Assembly (NCBI GenBank): GCA_011634665.1
Contig: WAEK01000007.1
Location: 2,009,001-2,073,000, forward strand
From: Mortierella sp. BCC40632
Taxonomy: Eukaryota; Mortierellomycota; Mortierellomycetes; Mortierellales; Mortierellaceae
Reading direction: 5' to 3'
Length of the DNA: 64,000 nt
Shown here: one piece after another, positions 47,401 through 64,000 of the stretch
How positions within the stretch are numbered: the first letter of the stretch is position 1
Layout: every line of letters starts with the position of its first letter
The notes under the pieces: model-generated
The model's input: the letters and a program-made list of their open reading frames with translations, nothing else
The model's database searches: none
Told to the model about the DNA's origin: nothing
Made by a program: the position numbers and the translations under genes

Positions 47401-50400
47401 TTACTCTTTGCAGCACTGCTCACCAGCTTGTATGCGCAGTCTTGAACTTGCTAGCTGACCACGATAATATTGTGAGTGGAAAAGTATGCAGTTATCTTTC
47501 TCAGATTGCTGAGGGCAGTCCTGGTATCCGAAGCTTGCTGACTCCAAAACAGCGTGAGGAACTGTGGGTTGTTCTAAGTCGTCACACTGCTTTTGGAGAT
47601 GGGGGGCCAGGATTATTGGAATCGCAGCAGCAATCCCAGAGGAAAACAGCCACCCAAGCAGAGACAGGCATCGTTATCGAGATCTCTGACGATGATTTTG
47701 GAGACTTAGAAGACATTGATTTTGCCAGTCTTGACTTTGAAGAACAGCATGATGAAGCTACTTCGCCTGTATCAAGCCCTACTTCAGCGTCGCAGCTTGA
47801 TCAACCTATTCGCTCTGTCCTTGCCAAAGCACCATATCAATCAAAACTAACCTTTCCAGCACTCAGCAGCGGATCAGCGGCTCAAACTATGGGCTCATCG
47901 TCTTCGCGCCGCCTCCCCTCATCAATCACTAGACCTTTAGCAGGAACATCGACGAAATCAGCTCCAAAACCGGTCCCTCTCAGGAAAGGTCACAAGCTCA
48001 GTCAAATGAGAGCTGACCACCGAAAGGAGCGTAGGAGTATAATCGATGCCACTAAAGAAGCAAGACAGACTTCCAAGAGTGGGCAACCCAACAAACCGAT
48101 AATGAGTACAATTGGACTCACGTCTCGCCAAGTCGGTGCATCAGAGAGCGAGAGCGATAGTGAGAGTGAAGACGACGCCGAAGATGCAGGTCGAGGCTTT
48201 GCCAGCCTAATGGACGCTGAAAGGACGTTAACAACAATGAAGGCTGAGAAGAGTCGACCCGTTCCAGTCCGCAAAACAAAACTATTGGAGTTCGGCGATG
48301 TTGCCGGCTTAAACAAGACCACAGACGCTATGACCCTAAGGCGACAAAAGGCAATAGAAGCAGTGCAGAGGCAACATAGACTAACTCCTAATTTGGCGGC
48401 TTTGCATGCCCAGATCTTACAGTGGGAAGTCAATGCAACGGGCGACCGCCCGCCTAATGGCAAGGAATATTCGACTATCCCTTCTAAATTTAATTCAGTC
48501 GAGGAATACACGCGAGCATTCGAGCCTCTGTTGATCCTGGAATGCTGGCAACAACTCATGACCGCAAAGGAGGAAGCTAATCAATCTTCAGATTCCGTCG
48601 TTGGGGTTTTCATGAGCCGAGTCTCTGTCAACAACTTTCAAGACACGCACATGAATATGCCCCAAGACAAAGCAAGCAGTCTTGCCGTGGAGGATATTGT
48701 CGTTATTTCAGACCCTTTGGTTCAAGATGTGTTTGTGTCAACAGGCAATGCAGCGCGAGCCCGACCATTTTTTGCCAAAGTTCAATCTATCACAAGGGCA
48801 AAGGGAGAATGTCAAGTCATTCTCCGCAGTTGTCAAAAATTAGAAGAGTCAAGCCCACTAATGTTCATGAGACCAATGACGAAATGGTCAATCCTCCGGC
48901 TTTACAAGTATGTGATCTTCACTTACTCTCATGCTTCCAAAGTACCCAAATCATCCACTAACCTCCAACTCCTCTCTTTACTACTTTAACCACCTTTTAG
49001 CTTGACAACCATCCACCGTGAATACGCAGCCTTGATTGCAGTGAGATACTATGAACTCTGCGAAGATATTCTCAGTCCTTCTGATATCGGCGTAAGGAAG
49101 CCTTCTCAGGACGCTATTCAAAGAGTGATCAACACTTATAAGGTCAACACGCCCCAGGCTCTTGCTATCATTGGAGCTCTGGATAAACCCTCAGGGTTTA
49201 CTCTAATCCAAGGGTAAGAGGGATCATTATCCTTGTAATCAAACTATAGTTGCCGAAAAGGTAGTACCTGACTTCTCACTATCATAACTTTGTTATACCA
49301 ACCAAATCGCTGCTATACTAGTCCTCCAGGAACTGGAAAAACGAAAACTATCCTTGGTCTCGTTGGAGCGCTGTTAGCGGATGACGTCCGCCGGCGATCT
49401 GCACCTGTCGTCCAACCCTCAAAGATGTCTGATCGCCCACTGCAGACTGGTACAGTGAGTCGTATTCTCGTCTGCGCCCCTTCCAATGCAGCCATCGATG
49501 AAATCGTCAAACGTCTCAAAGGAGGAATCCGCAGCAGTACAGGAGAGCAATGGAAGCCAAAGGTTGTTCGCGTTGGAACTCTTGAAACCGTCAACGCTGA
49601 TGTCAAGGATGTGGCACTAGAAACATTGATCGCAAAAGAGCTAGAATCCAAGAGTTCTTCCAAGGAAGAGTTTCAGTCGGTTGCTCAGACTATGTCAGCC
49701 ATGCGAGAGAAGATGAGACAACTGCAGCAAGACCTGGAAAAGGCGCGACTTGAGCTTGTTCAAGCAAAGGAGACCAACAATGTCATGGCTATGTCTGATA
49801 CTCAAGCCAAGATTAAATCCATTAACAAATCAAAGTGGAAGCTTGGTCAAGAGCTGGATACTGCACGAACAAGCCAAGACGAAGCCTCACAGAAAAAGGA
49901 TCAGGCACGCAAAGATGCCCGAAACAAAATCATGAATGAAGCAGACGTGATCTGTTCGACGCTAAGCGCCAGTGGTCATGACTTACTCACGAACGCGACC
50001 TTTACATTCGAGACGGTCATTATTGACGAAGCGGCACAGTCGGTTGAAATTAGCTCTCTGATCCCTTTGAAGTATGGCTGCAAACGATGCATTCTCGTCG
50101 GTGGTAAGTTAGAACCTACAGATTGTTTTTATCTACTCTTTTTTTTTTTTTTTTTTTTTTACAAATTCTGCTTTTCGCTCACTTACTAACTGACACTGCT
50201 GACCAATTTTAGATCCAAACCAACTTCCGCCAACTGTACTCTCCCAACTGGCCACCAAATATGCCTACAATCAGAGTCTTTTTGTCCGCATTCAAAATTT
50301 GGCTCCTACATCTGTTCACTTGCTCAGTATCCAATACCGAATGCATCCTGATATTAGCTTGTTCCCCTCCAGAGAGTTTTACAAGTCAATGTTAAAGGAT

Positions 50401-52684
50401 GGTCCTGAGATGAGCGCCAAGACGAAAGCGATGTGGCACAAGAATTCTATACTCTCACCCTATCGGTTTTTTGATGTTTATCACGGCAAAGAGCAGACGG
50501 GACTATCTCGCTCACAGCATAACCCTGTGGAGGCTGGTATAGCTGTCGCCTTGATGGAGTTTTTGTGCATGAACTGCCCTAGCTTGAATGTAAGTTCCAT
50601 TAAGCATTTCTCTCTTTTGGGGAGGAGAAGTCTATGGCGCTATTCTTTTTATTTTAACCTGTGAATCAACTTGGGACATTTCATTTAACTCTAGTTTTTC
50701 CGACGAGTGGGAGTTATTTCTCCATATAAGCAACAAGTCCGAACACTGAAAGAGCTCTTTTCGAATCGATTTGGCAATCGTGTCCTCGAAGCTGTAGACT
50801 TTAATACTGTCGATGGATTCCAGGGACAGGAGAAAGATATTATTATCTTTTCGTGTGTGAGAGCCTCTAGTTCTGGGACTGTTGGATTCTTGTCAGATAT
50901 CCGACGTATGAACGTTGCACTGACACGTGCACGGCAATCGCTCTTTATCCTTGGGCATGCGGATACGCTTCGCCGAGAAGAGATTTGGGGAGATTTGGTT
51001 CGAGATGCGGAAGATCGCCAATTATTCACCAAGGTAAAAAAAAAAAAAAAAAAAAAAAAGTAATTCATCATTATTTTACTCCATACAATGCTGACTCAAA
51101 TCTCGCTTGCCCGTATAGGTTGTGCCTGGATTGTTTGGTTCTAATCGGTCAATTCCCAGGAATCTTCTTCAGCCAAGATCATCCGAAGCAGACATGAAGA
51201 ACGAGCTGTATGGCAGGATTTCTGACCGAAAAGCTGCAACAGCGATTGAGCAGCCTTCTCAGGAAAGAAACGATGGTGCTGAGAACGAAGGCGTTGATAT
51301 TGATCTTCAGTCGTCGGGCTCCCTGTATCCTACCTTGCCCCCAACGCCCTCTGTGGATCAGCAAGAGATGCATGGACCTAGTCATCGATCCAGCAATGGA
51401 CGCCATCAAATCACGCCTGCTAAGCAAAGGCCTGATCATTCAGATTCACGCAGGGTTGATTCTGATCGTAAAGATGCTAGCGACTCGCCACCAGATGCTC
51501 TTCGAGCTAAAAGGAAGGCAGATGAAGTTTCCAGTCAAATCCGATCGGAAAGGTCTATGAATCGGCCCAGGGTAAGAATTTAGTGAATTGGAGTCGATGT
51601 ATGCACCCTCAAGATATTCTCTGTTGACCGATAATTTTCTCCTTCTATCTATTTATCTATTTATCTATTTATCTATTTATCTACTTCCATCAAATAGCTC
51701 CTCGACACTGTGCCAGTGAATGATGCGAGAAACAAGGAACCAAATAGCCATAATGAGAGATCAACACCAATGACCGGAATGCCGCAACAAGCTAGCAACC
51801 AAAGCCACCCTTTGCCACATAGACCAGCGGCCTCTCTAGCCATACCTCCGCTGCCATCACAGCCACCTGGATTAGACGGACCGCCATCGCCCAAGAGGAT
51901 CAAGAAAGCGCCCAATTTGTTCTTAAAAAGCAAACCTGTGGGTAGAAAGGTAACCTTAAGTCGATGGCCATTGCTGTGATTACATGCTTCAAAGGTTCTA
52001 ATATTGATTTATTCTTCGCATAATATTGTTTTCTTTGCTGTAAAGCCCTCATCAATTCCAAGTCCACAGCACGATACCCCAGTCCGTGAGAGATTAGCAG
52101 CGCAGGTTATTCCTATTCGGAAGAGTTATCCTTCGGGCCCTTCACGACTACCGCCACCGCCACCGCGCCGAAATACAGGACCGAGCGTAGATGATCTGAT
52201 CTCGACCATGAAACCCCACCACAACGTAAATCACGCTGTTGGCAACAATGCCCCTGGACCTGGCCCAGGCTTTCGCCACAATAGTGGCAATATGTTTGGC
52301 AATCCTCAAAGCAACATGAGCAACCATCACAATGGTTTAAACCACGGTGTCAATCATGGCCACAATATCCACCCTGTCCACAACCCCCGTCAAGTTCACA
52401 TCCCACATCACGGTCAAAATCCTCACCATAGTCATAATCCCCACCACGGCCCATCGCCTAATGGAGGCCCTCGCCACTTTAACCCTAACCAGCCATTTAA
52501 CAACTACCCCGACAATCACCCTAACCAACCCTACAACAATGGCGGCAGAAATCCAATCCAAAATCATAGCAATCATTACCCTCCTCACAACCCAGGTCGC
52601 AACTCTCACGGTAACTACAACAACCATAACAACAACTACAGCAGTCATGGTGGAGCAAGAAACTATCCTCCGCGGCGATCCTGA
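44453..52684 (+). CDS. SEN1: Sen1-type superfamily 1 RNA/DNA helicase
   Basis: Nine exons (44453-44946, 45038-48907, 49001-49213, 49322-50103, 50213-50589, 50695-51033, 51119-51571, 51698-51949, 52046-52684) with closed phases give 2472 aa. Sen1 unwinds RNA:DNA hybrids and ends non-coding RNA polymerase II transcription. Residues 100-900 form the helical Sen1 N-domain (LHWWCDDELRP; VEVMWKNYATATNS). About 900-1350 is an acidic/Ser-rich linker (ISDDDFGDLEDIDF). The helicase core lies at about 1430-2010: GPPGTGKTKTILGLVGALL (Walker A), a coiled-coil stalk, IIDEAAQSVE (motif II), GDPNQLPP (III), QYRMHPDI (IV), TVDGFQGQEKDIIIFSC (V) and MNVALTRARQSLFILG (VI). The tail (2026-2472) is Pro-rich, then Asn/His-rich. 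The start is the first ATG of the open frame. It shares a promoter with TOR. Confidence 0.94.
51647..51683. repeat. (CTATTTAT)n repeat in a SEN1 intron
   Basis: About four 8-bp units immediately upstream of the acceptor of SEN1 exon 8. Confidence 0.8.
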
Positions 52685-52717
52685 TCTCTAGAAAGCATGA
52701 GTTGGTGAAGGAATAGC

Positions 52718-52723
52718 AATAAA
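52718..52723 (+). terminator. Poly(A) signal AATAAA of SEN1
   Basis: AATAAA 33 bp after the SEN1 stop codon, followed by a T-rich stretch. The next gene converges from the right. Confidence 0.5.
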
Positions 52724-52929
52724 AAGTAGAAATTCTTTCTCTCTTTTTCTTTTTTTTTTTTTTTTTTTTTTACCTGTTGCTGGCTTGGTTCCTTTACCCT
52801 TATTTTGCTGTCAATTGATTCACTTTACTATGTCTGTTCATCTACTCCTCCTTCCTTTTACGTATCCTATTAAATGTGTAAATCCTGCGGCTTTAATTGA
52901 CATGCTCAAAAAAAAAAAAAATAGATATA

Positions 52930-53727
52930 TTATTCTGATCCTTTTGGTTTCTTGTTGTTTGAATTACCGTCCGCAGACTCTTCGCCCCGCTTCTTTGTCT
53001 CTGCCTGCTGCTGTTGGTTTTGGTGCAAAAGCTGATGCTCTACTTGCTCAGTCGTCTTTGGGAGTTCCAAACAGGCACCATCAATCTCACCGGGGTCAGC
53101 TTCCATGACCATGTCAACTTCGTCCTTTGCCTGTGCAGTCTGCTCATCGTCCTCATCGTCGCTATAAATGCCACCTCTGGGACGAGGACCCTCCTGCGCA
53201 GAGAGATCTTCCTGCTCCACCTCCATCATTTCCACGGTTGAATCTTCAGCCAACACCTCAGATGCTTTGTTTGATGAATCAATAGGGGCAGTGGTAGTTG
53301 GGATATCTGTTGGAGGAGCTGGTGAGCTTTCTGTAGGTCTGTTGTTGTCTTGCTTTTTTCCAGTGTTCTTTTGGTTTTGCTTCTTGGGATTAGGCTGTCC
53401 AGGGACCTTTGTCCTAAGCTTGGTATTCACTTCTGACGAATCCTTCTTGTCTCCATCCGTCCCAAGGACTCCTTGTTGAACCAACCGTTCCGTAAGACCC
53501 TTGTTAACCATTTCCTGCAGCCCATTCAGTGCATTCCCAAGAGCAGTCAGGTACTGCTGTTGAGAGGTTTGCGTAGTAGTTGTTGTTGTTGTCGAAGCAT
53601 CAGAAGAGATGGGGACCTTGAATGTATGTTGATTCTGTACGGCAGCTCCATCATTTCCTACCGAGCTGCTCTCGCTACTGGAGACAGTGCTGTAGACAGC
53701 GACGACAGATGGTGAGGTAACTTCCAT
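52930..53727 (-). CDS. Gon7-like (KEOPS/EKC subunit) small acidic protein
   Basis: Single exon, 265 aa, initiated at the ATG at 53727. Residues 60-85 (QYLTALGNALNGLQEMVNKG, then LTERL) resemble the helical core of Gon7, where Leu-x-x-Leu, LQ, x-N-x-x-LT spacing is kept. An Asn/Thr/Lys-rich region and several acidic blocks (SDDEDDEQ) follow, ending in a Lys-rich, NLS-like GNSNNKKPKGSE. Gon7 is a short, largely disordered KEOPS subunit; KEOPS makes t6A on tRNA. This protein is about twice the usual length, because of the disordered tail. The match rests on one short helix pair, so an unrelated disordered nuclear protein is possible. It is convergent with SEN1. Confidence 0.5.
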   Translation of the reverse strand: MEVTSPSVVAVYSTVSSSESSSVGNDGAAVQNQHTFKVPISSDASTTTTTTTQTSQQQYLTALGNALNGLQEMVNKGLTERLVQQGVLGTDGDKKDSSEVNTKLRTKVPGQPNPKKQNQKNTGKKQDNNRPTESSPAPPTDIPTTTAPIDSSNKASEVLAEDSTVEMMEVEQEDLSAQEGPRPRGGIYSDDEDDEQTAQAKDEVDMVMEADPGEIDGACLELPKTTEQVEHQLLHQNQQQQAETKKRGEESADGNSNNKKPKGSE

Positions 53728-53847
53728 GATTGCAGATCAGTAGAAAAGTGAGACGTGCTTTTTTTTTCTCTTTTTCCTTTTAATCGGTTAAATTGTGGCT
53801 ACTACTGCGGGGGAGGAGGGGGATTGCTAGAAGGGAATTTTTTTTTT

Positions 53848-54953
53848 TTAACGCGACAGCAAAGACTTGTCCAGACCTAGGATCTGCCCCACGCTGGATC
53901 GACGCTGTTGTCGATCTGCAGGCGGTGGGATAGGTAACCCATCCACGTTCTTGGTTATCTTTTTGCTTTCCTGCTCTGCACGCAACTTTGCCATGTACTC
54001 GGCCTGAGCAATCTTCACTTCCCTATATGGTCCTTCGGCCTCGATCGAGTATTTCTCGCTTTCGTCTGAATGACGAGAAAACGTTCTTGAGAGTCGACGC
54101 GAGATTGAGGATTCTCGTGAACGAGTTCGAGGCTGGGATCGGGATCTTGATCTAGAGAGAGAGGATCGGATCCGATCTGCGATCACTGCGAGTGAGCTGC
54201 GGCGTCGGCCCCGGTTTGCAGCTGCTTCAGCTGCTTCTTGCATTGGTGCGAGTGGACTCCAGTTCATCGTATGGAGAACAGGACTCTTCTGGTCGCTCGA
54301 GTGCCGATGGCAAACATATGAGGACTGATAAGAATCAAGCGCCTGTGGAGCAGAGTCCTCACGCTGAAGTTGGAGCATCGGTGGGACCATAGACGATCTT
54401 GTTGTCACCGGCTCTCTCATTGGATTCGAGGTTGAGGACTCTGGTGGAGGATCCAAGGGCCCCAGAGGTGGTTTGGAATCGATAACGAGTGTTGCAGTAG
54501 AGTCCTGCTGTCCATCAAGAGTATTCTCTGACTCGTCATCGCGCTCAAAGCGAAAGGTGCACTGGTTGTTGGTGTAGGCATCAACATCTCTTACTCCAGC
54601 TCTATTGACATGATTTGCTGCGAGAGTCATTGGTGGGGACGTGTCTGGAGTGTAATTTGGGATACCTTGCAGAGCGTTTGAGTGAGGTGCTTCTGGCTGG
54701 TTGGTAAAGGTCCCGTCTCGATGGGCCGGCAGCATGGATATTGATGGATTAATGGTGGTGGATAGCACTTGCCTGGGAGAGAGAGAGAGAGAGAGAGGTA
54801 GGAAGGTGGAAAGGACAACAAGTCATGGGGTTGAAAAAATATATATAAAGACCGGCTAGTGGAGTGATTCCTCGGGAGCGTCGAGGAGGAGGAACAATAG
54901 GCTCACTCTTTTGCATAGGACAAGCAGAAACCCAAAGGCGCGCCCGAAGCCAT
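53848..54953 (-). CDS. Conserved-looking RS-rich protein of unknown function
   Basis: Proposed exons are 54953-54907 (MASGAPLGFCLSYAKE) and 54772-53848, joined in phase 2, for 323 aa. If the first exon is wrong, translation could begin at the ATG at 54735 (MLPAHRDGTF). The middle contains an arginine/serine block (SSLSRSRSRSQPRTRSRESS, about 200-230), a candidate for SR-protein-kinase phosphorylation. The C-terminus is more ordered in style: AEYMAKLRAEQESKKITKN, DGLPIPPP, then RRSSVGQILGLDKSLLSR. This ending looks like a conserved tail with RRxS kinase sites. I do not recognise the family. The Tctex1 gene lies 345 bp upstream on the same strand. Confidence 0.55.
54779..54796. repeat. (GA)n microsatellite near a splice acceptor
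   Basis: Short GA repeat (CT on the minus strand) that forms the pyrimidine tract before the acceptor at 54773 of the RS-rich gene. Confidence 0.75.
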
Positions 54954-55297
54954 GTGATGCTCCAACCAGCCCCAGCTCCGCCACTAAACTAAAGAAAGGA
55001 GGGTAAGAGCAGCCACGCGCTGGACCGTGCGGCGAGGGCTGTCGCGCCACACACCTACACACATAAAGAATTCTTGTGGGGCTTGAGGTCAAACATGGTT
55101 ACATATCCGCCAACCCCTTGCAAACATCGTCATCCACCAGGTCTCCCCACTCCTGGTCTCACAGTTGTCCTTTCTGTGTATTTATTGAACATGGGCTTGA
55201 CAAGAATAGAATAGCAACATTGCAAAGGAGCCAGACCGCTCCATTTTGTCCAAACTGGGACGAACGCCATCGCTAGCAAGTCCTTCCCGCTACCTGA

Positions 55298-56149
55298 TCA
55301 CACTGCTAGTCCGAACGCATACACAAAAGCGATCAGACTCTTGTTCTCGAACCGGTAAAATGCTGAGCCTAGAAGGAGAAAGCCCAAAAGGCAACACATG
55401 TCAGTCCCCCATAACAAATCACCACCCATCATGTCTCATTCCTTGCTATCAAATCTGCGCGCAGCTCTCCTCCTCGGCTCCCCACACCCTGTCAACCGAC
55501 TATTTTATCAACCAACTTTACCATCCGACTCGGCATCCCAGAGACTTGTAGAGGAAATATGCACACCTGCACCAACGGATTCGAGGATGGTGCTTGTCAC
55601 TGTGATATCCAAGAGGAACAGAAAGAATCATGCAAAAGATTAGTGCCCAATGCGCCTTTCGTGTGAGAGCCGAGCCCCGAGAGATACGGCTACTACTTAC
55701 CGATGTATTTGAATGTTCCTTTGAGTTGGGTCAAGCGTGTCATGGACTCTTGGTAGATGGCTGACTGCCATTCAGGAATGAGATCCGCTCGATATACAGC
55801 ATCCTTGAGTACCTTCTTGACAACCTGAGAACAAAAGGATATTACTACACAACGAGTCTTCTTTTGTGGGGAAGATAATATGAGAAGAGCAACGGCCAAG
55901 TTCCTGAGGCTCCAGTGATAATGCCTACCTCCTCTAGAATCTGTGAGGCGACCTTCGAGTCGAACTTTTGGCTCTGCAAGGGAGACCAGCGGCGTAGAGA
56001 GAGTGGTAGAGCGATGTATCAGTAAAAGGAAAGAATTGAACAGGACACCACCAGTAAAGACAGAGAGGCAAGGTATGAAGTGGGAGAGTCAAGTCTGGCC
56101 GCTCTTTCCAGACGAGGGGGGAAAGTCAGCCTACATCGTCGGGGGCCAT
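55298..56149 (-). CDS. DYNLT1: Dynein light chain, Tctex1 type (DYNLT)
   Basis: Five exons (56149-56135, 55973-55929, 55824-55701, 55599-55522, 55368-55298) with closed phases give 110 aa, close to the usual 113. The first exon encodes only MAPDD. The family pattern is clear: SKVASQILEEVVKKVLKDAV, EWQSAIYQESMTRLTQ, the conserved FKYIVTSTILESVGAGVHIS, SLWDAESDG, and the C-terminal strand FYRFENKSLIAFVYAFGLAV. Tctex1 light chains dimerise and bind the dynein intermediate chain, linking cargo to the cytoplasmic motor for nuclear and vesicle movement in hyphae. Exons 1 and 2 both end in the same GTAGGC donor. Exon 1 is inferred from its Kozak-like context (CCCATGG) and phase, so the extreme N-terminus is less certain. 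Confidence 0.88.

Positions 56150-64000
<7,851 letters not shown>

Overview
This window is nuclear DNA from an early-diverging filamentous fungus, most likely a Mortierella-type species (Mortierellomycotina). That assignment is inference. It rests on intron-dense genes (mostly 50-250 bp introns, GTAAG-type donors, CTAAC/CTGAC-like branch sites), CT/GA microsatellites in nearly every intergenic gap, and a gene set that includes a Tctex1 dynein light chain and a CHD6-9-like remodeler. I see no prokaryotic operons, rRNA, tRNA, transposons, CRISPR or viral genes.

Left arm (1-12 kb): a CAX-family cation/proton antiporter (+), a small two-helix probable mitochondrial protein (-), a poorly resolved multi-exon gene of unknown family (5.6-8.2 kb, -), a gene-poor stretch of about 3 kb, and a short secreted acidic protein (+).

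Middle (12-34 kb), all on the minus strand: deoxyhypusine synthase, a Ctk3-like CTD-kinase gamma subunit with a long His/Ser/Tyr-rich tail, an F-box/LRR protein, a secreted GH16 glucan-active enzyme, and the cohesin loader Scc2/Mis4/NIPBL (12 exons, about 2137 aa). An omega-like glutathione S-transferase (+) lies head-to-head with Scc2.

Right arm (35-64 kb): TOR kinase (-, 19 exons, about 2360 aa) is head-to-head with the RNA/DNA helicase Sen1 (+, 9 exons, about 2472 aa). Then come a Gon7/KEOPS-like small protein (-), an unrecognised RS-rich protein (-), a Tctex1 dynein light chain (-, 5 exons), and a double-chromodomain SNF2 remodeler of the CHD6-9/Kismet type (+) that runs off the right edge.

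I built the exon models by hand from reading frame, splice consensus, intron phase and remembered family conservation. Phase closes at every junction of the main models except the unknown 5.6-8.2 kb gene. Most genes are housekeeping or growth-control functions: nutrient signalling (TOR), hypusination of eIF5A (DHS), transcription elongation and termination (Ctk3, Sen1), chromatin and cohesin (CHD, Scc2), and tRNA t6A (Gon7-like). The unusual items are GC-AG introns in TOR and CHD, a Scc2 intron without a good GT donor, His-rich tails on two CTD-linked proteins, divergent CAX c-1/c-2 motifs, and a microsatellite that forms a splice-site pyrimidine tract.
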